This document shows, piece after piece, positions 7,664 to 13,695 of a DNA stretch of 21,877 nucleotides. Position 1 is the first letter of the stretch; the number at the start of each line of letters is the position of its first letter. The notes below the pieces were generated by a model that searched no databases, had not been told where the DNA came from, and worked only from the letters and a program-made list of their open reading frames with translations. The translations under genes were made by a program, and so were the position numbers. Source of the stretch: CAZNAQ01 sp964585585 (lineage in GTDB: Bacteria; Patescibacteriota; Patescibacteriia; Patescibacteriales; JAGXOH01); contig CAZPEL010000016.1 in the NCBI GenBank assembly GCA_964585585.1, positions 1 through 21,877 on the forward strand, given 5' to 3'.

Positions 7664-8707
7664 TTAATAATAAGTAGCTGAGGTATTAAAGTCCCTTTTT
7701 CTGGATCCGGCGGTCTTTTCATCTATTATCCCTTTTTGGTACAGATTCTCAATGGCCTTGTTCATGGTTATCATACCGTCCTGGCTTCCGGTCTCTATGG
7801 CATTGTATATTTGCTCCAATTTGTCATTCCTTATCAAACTGGAAATAGCGGTGTTATTTATAAGTATTTCCCGAACCACCACCAGGCCACCTCCTTTTTT
7901 GGGGATTAGTTGCTGGGATATAACCGCCCGAAGGCAGGAGGAAAGCTGGTTGAGTACCCGCTGGTGGGAATCCAGGGAAAACATATCCACTATTCTGGAA
8001 ATGGTTTCGGTGGCGGTGGAAGTGTGCAAAGTGGACAGGACGAAATGTCCGGTTTCCGCGGCCTGCAGGGCGGTGGACATGGTCTCCAAGTCCCTCATTT
8101 CCCCTACCATAATAACATTTGGATCCTGGCGCAAAGAATATTTCAGGGCCGAGGAAAAACTTTTGGTATCAAAATTCAATTCCCTTTGTTCTATAATGCA
8201 TTGTTTATCTTCAAAACGATATTCTATAGGATCCTCAACGGTGATGATGTGAGCCCTTCTTTCCTGATTGATAATGTCTATCATTGTGGCCAGAGTAGTG
8301 GACTTGCCGACTCCGGCCGGTCCGGTTACCAGTATTAATCCGTCATTCAAATGAGTTAATCTGTACATGATCTCGGTAAAATCTATTTCTCTCGGGCTTG
8401 GCGGTTTTTCCGGCATTAAACGGGCTGCCATACCTATTTTCCTTTCTTGGAAGTGAAAATTAACCCGGAAGTGCCGGTCATCGACCTGAAGGGACATATC
8501 CAATTCCTTATCCTTGAGTAGTTTTTCCTTTTGTTCTTCGGAGATCACGGAGCTTATCTGCTTAAACAATTCTCGGTTGGATAAAGGAGTTTCTTCTATT
8601 CTAGAAAGTTTCCCCCCCACTCTTAAGGCCGGCGCGCTTCCGGCCACCAAATGGAGATCGGAAGCTTCCCGGGCAATGGCCTCTCGAAAGAATTTGAGTA
8701 TATCCAT
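7664..8707 (-). CDS. pilT: Type IV pilus retraction ATPase PilT
   Basis: A 347-aa GspE/PilT-family secretion ATPase that powers pilus disassembly for twitching, attachment or DNA uptake; cytoplasmic hexamer at the pilus base. Visible parts are the N-terminal PAS-like domain with SDLHLVAGSAPALRVGGKL (16-34), Walker A GPAGVGKSTT (129-138), the Asp box ITVEDPIEYRF (155-165), Walker B VIMVGEMRDLETM (198-210) and the His box TGHFVLSTLHT (219-229). The length is that of PilT, not the longer PilB. The middle of Walker A reads GPAGVGKS rather than the usual GPTGSGKS, a conservative change. It is the first gene of the minus-strand operon and starts about 20 nt downstream of the predicted transcription start; no SD is obvious. 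Confidence 0.95.
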   Translation of the reverse strand: MDILKFFREAIAREASDLHLVAGSAPALRVGGKLSRIEETPLSNRELFKQISSVISEEQKEKLLKDKELDMSLQVDDRHFRVNFHFQERKIGMAARLMPEKPPSPREIDFTEIMYRLTHLNDGLILVTGPAGVGKSTTLATMIDIINQERRAHIITVEDPIEYRFEDKQCIIEQRELNFDTKSFSSALKYSLRQDPNVIMVGEMRDLETMSTALQAAETGHFVLSTLHTSTATETISRIVDMFSLDSHQRVLNQLSSCLRAVISQQLIPKKGGGLVVVREILINNTAISSLIRNDKLEQIYNAIETGSQDGMITMNKAIENLYQKGIIDEKTAGSRKRDFNTSATYY

Positions 8708-8734
8708 AAAACTTAGGTTTATTTATCTGTCCTC

Positions 8735-8743
8735 AGTATAACA
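8735..8743 (-). promoter_or_regulatory. Extended -10 promoter for the pilT operon
   Basis: On the minus strand the sequence reads TGTTATACT, an extended -10 (TGN plus TATACT), ending 27 nt before the pilT ATG at 8707. The predicted leader is about 20 nt. No good -35 lies 17 nt upstream, which is tolerated by extended -10 promoters. The same TGTTATA(A/C)T pattern recurs at 13627-13635. Confidence 0.5.
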
Positions 8744-8764
8744 TTTAAAGGCCAAAAAGAAAAT

Positions 8765-9136
8765 TTAGACCTTTTCGGGATAAGTGTTGATAAAGATCAA
8801 TCCCAACAACATACCAGAAAGACCGGCCAGGATATCCCCAAGAGCCGGTTCTCGACCCGGTATTAGAGTTTGTAAATATTCGCCTCCCAGAATATAAGAA
8901 GTGACCACTATCAATATCAGCATATTTACACCCCGCCAATTTTTTCTTTTTGCGTAAGGTCTCAAGGTCCAAGCGAACAAAAAGGACAGGATGCCGAAAA
9001 GAAAAAAGTGGACCACTTTGTCATAGATCGTAAATTCAGAGGATCCGGTGGTGGGAATGGGTGTGGCTATTAGAATAAATATAAAAAATATCCAACAAAT
9101 AAGGATATATATTTTTGCCTGCCAATAATTAAACAT
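8765..9136 (-). CDS. VanZ-like membrane protein
   Basis: A 123-aa protein with four predicted membrane helices (about 7-25, 39-60, 72-90, 98-117). The VanZ-family pattern is visible: IPTTG after the first helix, YDKVVHFFLFGILSFLFAW around the second, and the GGEYLQTLIPGREPALGDILAGLSGMLLG segment, in which the E, Q, PGR and D residues recur across the family. Family members have been linked to glycopeptide resistance and cell-envelope functions, but the activity is not established. It overlaps the end of the wecA-type gene by 8 nt, so it may act on the same lipid-linked envelope pathway. No terminator was seen between it and the pilT promoter, so read-through is possible. Confidence 0.85.
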   Translation of the reverse strand: MFNYWQAKIYILICWIFFIFILIATPIPTTGSSEFTIYDKVVHFFLFGILSFLFAWTLRPYAKRKNWRGVNMLILIVVTSYILGGEYLQTLIPGREPALGDILAGLSGMLLGLIFINTYPEKV

Positions 9137-10211
9137 GGTTTTGTTTGTTTAAAAAATGAAGTCCGCTTACCAACAAGAACATTATAACCACTAAAAGAAA
9201 AATGGCAAATATTTTCCCGGTGGTCTGCAGGAACAAGGCACTACCCCCGAAAGCCAGGGCGAATATATAAAACACCAACGAGGTCTGGGCCGGACTCAAG
9301 CCCCAATCCAGGAGTCGATGGTGTAAATGCTTCTTGTCCGCGGCCTTTAGGGGGTTTTGACCCTGCTTTAGACGCCTTACAATGGTCCACATCAGATCTA
9401 ATATCGGCAAACCCAAAATAAGGAAGGCAATGGCTATTTTTCCGCCGGATATAATGGCCAAAACTCCCAGGGTGTAGCCCAATAATAAAGAGCCGCCTTC
9501 GCCCAAAAATATTTGGGCCGGACTCCAATTAAAAACAAGAAACCCTAAGCAACAAGCAGCCAATATTAGAGAGGCTATAGCTATATCCGGTTGGTAATAT
9601 TCAGTAGAGGTAGTAAAAAGAAAAATAACAAATCCGCCTATGGCGGTCACTCCGGTAACCAACCCGTCCACTCCGTCTAAAAGCTTGGTGGTGTACATCA
9701 TGGCCATCAGCCATAAAAAAGTGAAAATATCGGTCAGTATAGTGAAATAATAAGCCGCTCCTTTCCATTGAAATAAAGGGATCTGCCACATATCCAAGTG
9801 GATCAATCCGTTTAAGGGATTGGATATTTTAGTGATCCCCACGCCCCCGCCGACCACACACAGAACAGCCAAAACCGGCCAAATGATCTGTTGCGAAGGT
9901 TTTAAGTTGTATTTATCATCCAGGAACCCCCCTGCCATCAAAAAGACCGCCCCCAAAAAGAAACCTATCCAATGATGATAATCCAGTTTTCCGATCACCA
10001 ACTCTCCTCGGGTCAAAAAAAGCATCAGGAAAAAGGATAAAAAAATAGCCCAGCCCCCGAGTAAGGGTATGGGTTGAGAGTGTATTTTCCTTTCCGAGGA
10101 GGGGCGGTCCACTATTCGCCATTTCCAGGCCAATTTTTTGACTAAAAAAGTGAAAACCGCGGCCAAGCTTGCACTGAGCAAAAAAATTATGATATAATTA
10201 CTTTCGGTCAT
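9129..10211 (-). CDS. WecA/TagO/MraY-family polyprenyl-phosphate sugar-1-phosphate transferase
   Basis: A 360-aa integral membrane enzyme with about ten hydrophobic segments that transfers a sugar-1-phosphate (commonly GlcNAc-1-P) from a UDP-sugar to undecaprenyl phosphate, starting an envelope glycan. Motifs: HSQPIPLLGGWAIF (44-57), GGFLDDKYNLKPSQQI with the Asp98-Asp99 pair, TKLLDGVDGLVTG (175-187; family norm NLIDGLDGL), FLGEGGSLLLG (235-245) and KKHLHHRLL (293-301). The HLHHRLL motif favours the WecA/TagO branch over MraY. Oddity: the third Asp motif, normally FLGDTGS, has Glu238 in place of the conserved acidic Asp and Gly in place of Thr. It is upstream of and overlaps the vanZ-like gene. 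Substrate identity cannot be read from the sequence. Confidence 0.9.
   Translation of the reverse strand: MTESNYIIIFLLSASLAAVFTFLVKKLAWKWRIVDRPSSERKIHSQPIPLLGGWAIFLSFFLMLFLTRGELVIGKLDYHHWIGFFLGAVFLMAGGFLDDKYNLKPSQQIIWPVLAVLCVVGGGVGITKISNPLNGLIHLDMWQIPLFQWKGAAYYFTILTDIFTFLWLMAMMYTTKLLDGVDGLVTGVTAIGGFVIFLFTTSTEYYQPDIAIASLILAACCLGFLVFNWSPAQIFLGEGGSLLLGYTLGVLAIISGGKIAIAFLILGLPILDLMWTIVRRLKQGQNPLKAADKKHLHHRLLDWGLSPAQTSLVFYIFALAFGGSALFLQTTGKIFAIFLLVVIMFLLVSGLHFLNKQNHV
10169..10198 (+). promoter_or_regulatory. Promoter for the 65-aa protein gene
   Basis: TTGCAC (10169-10174), an 18-nt spacer, and a perfect TATAAT (10193-10198) preceded by TGA, making an extended -10. The predicted start near 10205 gives a leader of about 48 nt. 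The promoter lies inside the 5' end of the divergent wecA-type gene. The match is among the best in the window. Confidence 0.6.
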
Positions 10212-10232
10212 TATAGTTCTTTTAAATCTTTT

Positions 10233-10240
10233 AAAGGAGG
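10233..10240 (+). promoter_or_regulatory. Strong Shine-Dalgarno sequence of the 65-aa gene
   Basis: AAAGGAGG is an almost full anti-SD complement, 12 nt before ATG 10253; a purine run GAGAAAGGGG fills the gap and could also pair. Most other genes here lack an SD, so this supports the small gene being translated. Confidence 0.6.
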
Positions 10241-10252
10241 GAGAGAAAGGGG

Positions 10253-10450
10253 ATGAAAAAAAGGATCAGAAAAAAAAGATGGAAAACTTGGTTGAACTAT
10301 TTAAAGAAAAATTGCGATTTTTGTCAAAAAACTATCGAGTATGCCCGGTTCTGTGAACGCTATTTCTCTTCGCCGAAATTTCGGCAACAAGCTGAAGAAT
10401 TCTCCATTACGCCTCAATTCGTGTTTCAAAATTTTATTCAGCAATTTTAA
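10253..10450 (+). CDS. Small basic CxxC protein, unknown function
   Basis: A 65-aa protein with a very basic, aromatic N-terminus (MKKRIRKKRWKTWLNYLKK), a CDFC motif (Cys21, Cys24) with a third cysteine at 34, and an aromatic C-terminal half (YARFCERYFSSPKFR, FVFQNFIQQF). I recognise no family. The basic N-terminus would fit nucleic-acid or ribosome contact, and the CxxC a metal site or redox pair, but both are guesses. Reality is supported by context: a TTGCAC/TGATATAAT promoter, a strong SD and a rho-independent terminator 23 nt after the stop make it a complete single-gene transcription unit on the strand opposite its neighbours. The alternative is that the transcript is a small RNA and the frame incidental. 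Confidence 0.6.
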   Translation: MKKRIRKKRWKTWLNYLKKNCDFCQKTIEYARFCERYFSSPKFRQQAEEFSITPQFVFQNFIQQF

Positions 10451-10472
10451 ATCATTTTTCCTCCCCGAAACC

Positions 10473-10507
10473 AAAGATGCTTCCTTATAGGAGGCATCTT
10501 TTATTTT
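10473..10507 (+). terminator. Rho-independent terminator after the 65-aa gene
   Basis: A 12-bp stem with one G-T pair (AAAGATGCTTCC, loop TTATA, GGAGGCATCTTT) followed by TATTTT on the plus strand. It lies between two convergent genes. In the other direction the hairpin is followed by TTTGGTTTC, so it may also weakly end the Clp-like gene's transcript, whose stop is at 10506-10508. Confidence 0.75.
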
Positions 10508-13268
10508 ACAGTTCCTTGGCTTCCTTGATCTCTATCTCGGCCTCATCGTTAACGATCACCGTGTCCCGCCTTTTCAAGTCCCCGCTTAGGATCTTTTTAG
10601 CTATTTTGTTTTCCACTTTCTCCCTTAGAGTCCGGCGCAAGGGTCTGGCTCCGAATTTGGGGTCATAACCCTCTTCTGCTATTTTTTTTAAGCCCTTTTC
10701 CGTGGCTTGCAAGAACATACCCTTTTGTTGAAGCATTTTATCAATATCCTTGATCATCAACCTGGTTATCTCCACCACATTCTTCATACTTAAAGGTTTA
10801 AATATTATAACCCCATCAAATCTGTTTATCAACTCCGGTTTCATAACTTGCATTAATTTATCATTTACTAAGTCGTCTTTTATTTTTTCCAATTTTTCCC
10901 CGGCTGATATCTGCTTTTCAATGAATTTGGACCCGGCGTTGGAAGTAGCGATGATTATGCTGCTGGTAAAATCTATGGTTTTACCCTCGGCATCGGTTAG
11001 GCGGCCGTCATCCATTACTTGCAGGAACAGATCCAGGATCTTGGGGTGGGCTTTTTCAAATTCATCCAAAAGGATCAGGGAAAAAGGATTCTTGCGAACC
11101 GCCTCGGTCAAATACCCCTTGCGTCCGGCTCCATCCCCGATCATTTTTTTCACACTATCGGCATGCTGATATTCACTCATATCCACCCGAAACATAAAAT
11201 CCTTTTTGCCCAAATAGACCCGGGATACAGTCTTGGCCAGCTCGGTTTTTCCCACACCGGTGGGGCCCAAAAATAAAAAGTTGGCAATAGTTCTTTTTTC
11301 TTCTTTTAATTCGGCTCGAGCTCGGCGCAGACTGTTAGCCACCACATTCACGGCCTCGTTCTGGTTGATCATATGTTTGTGGATCTCCTCTTCCAGGTTC
11401 AATAATTTATCACTCTCCCCTTCCGAGACCTCATCCACCGGTATTTGGGTTATCTCCTTTATGGTCAAGGCCACATCATTCTTGGTGCAAAAAATATATT
11501 TATCCTTTTTCTTTTTGTTCTTGGCTAAACGAACTCCGGTTTGTTCCAAAATATCTATAGCTTTTTGGGGTAAATGTTGATCATGGATGTAACGGCGGGA
11601 CATATCAATAGCGGCCTCTACGGCATTATAAGTAAAGAACACCCCTTTAAAACGGGCCTCCATCTGGCCTATTTTGCTTTCCACTATCCGGATGGCCTGA
11701 TCCCCTTGGGGTTCCAGAATATCCACTTTGGCCATGGCCTCGGTGATAGCGGTTTCTTCCACATATTGATGAAAATTGCCGGTAGTGGTAGTGGTCAGGC
11801 AATAGATCCCCCGCCTGCTCATGCCGTCCACCAGCGCCTCGGACAGGTCCATACCTCCGCCCTGACCTATTTTTATACCGATCAGATTATTGATATTTTC
11901 AACAAAAAGAACAATATTTCCGGCTCGGGTGACCTCGTCCAGAACCCTTAATATCCTTTCTTCGGACTGGGAGGGATCGGCCCCGCTGATCAGACGGGCC
12001 ACATCCAACTCCACCAATCTTTTGTCCCATAAAAAATCCGGCACCTCTTCTTCCACCATTAGTTTGGCCACCCCTTCCACTACGGTTCTCTTTCCTGTTC
12101 CTTCCGAGCCGACCAGGATCACTCCGTTATTACTTCCGGTCAAGGCATTAAAAATATTTTTGATCTCCTTGTCCCGGGCCACGCACAATCCCAATCTCCC
12201 CCAGCGTGCGCCCAAGGTCATATCCCGACTGCATTTATTCAAAAAAGGAGTGGCTACCGAGGTATAGGCCCGGTCCATATTGGTCTTGGGTTTGAATCGG
12301 GCCATTTTTTTATATTTTTCAATGTTTTGGCGGATCTGCTCATTGGTCCGAAACCAAGCCCGGACATTCTCTATTTTTTTAATATCCACTTTAACATCCA
12401 AAAGGATCTCTTTTAGTAATTCATCCTCTTGTACGCAGTAGGACAATATATTCAAGGGCTTGATATTATTCTGTCTCAAGGAATAAGCGTCCAGAAAGGC
12501 CAATATGAATATCCTTTTGAATTCATTGCTGAGTTTTAGGGGCGGTTTGCCCTTTTTGATCTTTTTTCTCTTCCCTAATTGTCGACCCAGTTTGTTCATT
12601 AATTTTTCTTGGTCCACATTCAATCGAGTAAACAAAGCAAAGGTCTTTTTATCTTTGGTTGCCAGGGCCACAAAAAGATGTAAGGGAGATAACTCCTCGT
12701 GCTTGAATTTATGAGCTATTTTGTAGGCCTCAGCCAAAACCCGATGACCATCCCGCCCCAAGGCAGAGGCAGTGTTGTACTTATGGCCATATTTTCTTAC
12801 TTCCTCCCAACTTTCGGGAAAATCTTTTTCCGGATCCTTAAATACCTGTATTTTGACTTCCTCGTCCCTTTTTTTGACCAACTTATAAAAGCCGAACATA
12901 AAAAAGGCCGCTCCGAGCCAAAAACAGAGTATCAATTGGTGTTGAAATTGCCAAAACCAAATATCCTGCCAAGAATAAGAACCAAGAGAAGAAAAATGCC
13001 AATAAAACCAAACCAACAACGATATCACTCCCAAGCCACCCAAGGAAAAAACTAATATTTGGATGATCTTATCTATTTTTTCTTTAAGAGGAGGAAATTT
13101 AATGTTTTCCGCGTTGAGTTTTAAGCTAAAAAAAAGAAAATGACCCTTTAAAAAAGCGCCCTGGCCCATACCCTGGCAGTTATAGCAACTAAAACCCATT
13201 TTGCCCCGGCCGGTACCTTGGCAATCCGGACATTTTAGGAATTGCGGTTTTTCTTCTTGGGATATCAT
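10506..13268 (-). CDS. Membrane-anchored Clp-family AAA+ protein with DnaJ-type zinc motif
   Basis: A 920-aa protein with an unusual layout. Two DnaJ-like CxxCxGxG repeats (CPDCQGTG 13-20, CYNCQGMG 28-35) could bind one zinc. Two membrane helices follow (about 70-91 and 110-130), then a double Clp-N repeat (about 165-300), D1 (about 350-580) and D2 (about 620-915). D1 is degenerate: Walker A GSEGTGKR (Arg394 for Thr/Ser), Walker B LFVENIN (Glu-Asn for Asp-Glu), pore loop DPSQSEER without the Tyr of KYRGEFEER, and no Arg-Arg finger. D2 has intact Walker A GPTGVGKT (668-675), Walker B LILLDEFEKAHP, sensor 1 TSNAGS, INRFD arginine and GARPLRR sensor 2. However, its GYVG pore loop is shortened to GRKG. 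There is no ClpB M-domain and no ClpP-type IGF loop. It starts 1 nt after the 116-aa membrane protein. Probably a membrane-bound remodelling ATPase; its substrate is unknown. Confidence 0.88.
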   Translation of the reverse strand: MISQEEKPQFLKCPDCQGTGRGKMGFSCYNCQGMGQGAFLKGHFLFFSLKLNAENIKFPPLKEKIDKIIQILVFSLGGLGVISLLVWFYWHFSSLGSYSWQDIWFWQFQHQLILCFWLGAAFFMFGFYKLVKKRDEEVKIQVFKDPEKDFPESWEEVRKYGHKYNTASALGRDGHRVLAEAYKIAHKFKHEELSPLHLFVALATKDKKTFALFTRLNVDQEKLMNKLGRQLGKRKKIKKGKPPLKLSNEFKRIFILAFLDAYSLRQNNIKPLNILSYCVQEDELLKEILLDVKVDIKKIENVRAWFRTNEQIRQNIEKYKKMARFKPKTNMDRAYTSVATPFLNKCSRDMTLGARWGRLGLCVARDKEIKNIFNALTGSNNGVILVGSEGTGKRTVVEGVAKLMVEEEVPDFLWDKRLVELDVARLISGADPSQSEERILRVLDEVTRAGNIVLFVENINNLIGIKIGQGGGMDLSEALVDGMSRRGIYCLTTTTTGNFHQYVEETAITEAMAKVDILEPQGDQAIRIVESKIGQMEARFKGVFFTYNAVEAAIDMSRRYIHDQHLPQKAIDILEQTGVRLAKNKKKKDKYIFCTKNDVALTIKEITQIPVDEVSEGESDKLLNLEEEIHKHMINQNEAVNVVANSLRRARAELKEEKRTIANFLFLGPTGVGKTELAKTVSRVYLGKKDFMFRVDMSEYQHADSVKKMIGDGAGRKGYLTEAVRKNPFSLILLDEFEKAHPKILDLFLQVMDDGRLTDAEGKTIDFTSSIIIATSNAGSKFIEKQISAGEKLEKIKDDLVNDKLMQVMKPELINRFDGVIIFKPLSMKNVVEITRLMIKDIDKMLQQKGMFLQATEKGLKKIAEEGYDPKFGARPLRRTLREKVENKIAKKILSGDLKRRDTVIVNDEAEIEIKEAKEL

Positions 13269-13269
13269 A

Positions 13270-13620
13270 TTAGATCAATTGATAGATTATTTGAATGGCT
13301 ACTAATGGCGGCAAGACGATCCAAAACAAGAATATGCCGGCGGCCACTACAAGCCAAAAAACCATAACCAGACTCCTAAAGATTATCTGGATCACTCTCA
13401 TAAAAATACTTATCAGAAAACCGATTATATCCCTTTGCCCATACATAGGGGTGAAAATATTCTGTATCCACACCAGCAAAGCCAAACTCTTCTCTTTTTG
13501 GACCACCAGATCCTTGATCCAAAGGGAGGTTTTTATGATCCCGCGGGAATACCACCAGACTGGAAAATAAAATACATCCACTACAATATGGGTGGAGCTT
13601 TTTAAGATATAACTGAACAT
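13270..13620 (-). CDS. Small membrane protein paired with the Clp-like ATPase
   Basis: A 116-aa hydrophobic protein. Residues 1-60 are aromatic-rich and amphipathic (VDVFYFPVWWYSRG, LALLVWIQNIF), then an MYGQRD motif, an amphipathic helix with spaced arginines (IFMRVIQIIFR) and two C-terminal membrane helices (about 83-100 and 101-115) split by LPP. I do not recognise the family. The stop is 1 nt before the ATG of the membrane Clp protein, so translation is coupled and the two probably act together at the membrane. The start at 13620 sits exactly 7 nt beyond a perfect TATAAT, which predicts that the mRNA begins at the A of the start codon (leaderless), consistent with there being no SD. Confidence 0.75.
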   Translation of the reverse strand: MFSYILKSSTHIVVDVFYFPVWWYSRGIIKTSLWIKDLVVQKEKSLALLVWIQNIFTPMYGQRDIIGFLISIFMRVIQIIFRSLVMVFWLVVAAGIFLFWIVLPPLVAIQIIYQLI

Positions 13621-13626
13621 GTCTAA

Positions 13627-13655
13627 ATTATAACATAAAATCCCCGATATCTAAA
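13627..13655 (-). promoter_or_regulatory. Extended -10 promoter predicting a leaderless mRNA
   Basis: Minus strand: TTTAGA (13655-13650, 4 of 6 to consensus), a 17-nt spacer, and TGTTATAAT, a perfect extended -10 (TGN at 13635-13633, TATAAT at 13632-13627). Standard geometry puts +1 at 13620, the A of the ATG of the 116-aa gene. The -35 lies in the loop, and the spacer in the arm, of the gltX terminator hairpin. Confidence 0.65.
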
Positions 13656-13675
13656 ATGATCCGGGGATTTTATGT
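13633..13675 (-). terminator. Terminator downstream of gltX
   Basis: A perfect 14-bp inverted repeat (ACATAAAATCCCCG at 13633-13646 with its complement at 13662-13675) around a 15-nt loop, 20 nt after the gltX stop. On the minus strand the GC core is followed by ATTTTATGTTATAATTT. Its end overlaps the promoter of the next gene. Confidence 0.75.
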
Positions 13676-13695
13676 AGAGAATAAAATTCTGGTTG

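Noticed and set aside
13633..13675. Hairpin considered as an operator or riboregulator of the 116-aa gene
   Set aside because: It lies upstream of the predicted transcription start of that gene, so it is not in its mRNA; a gltX terminator is the simpler reading.
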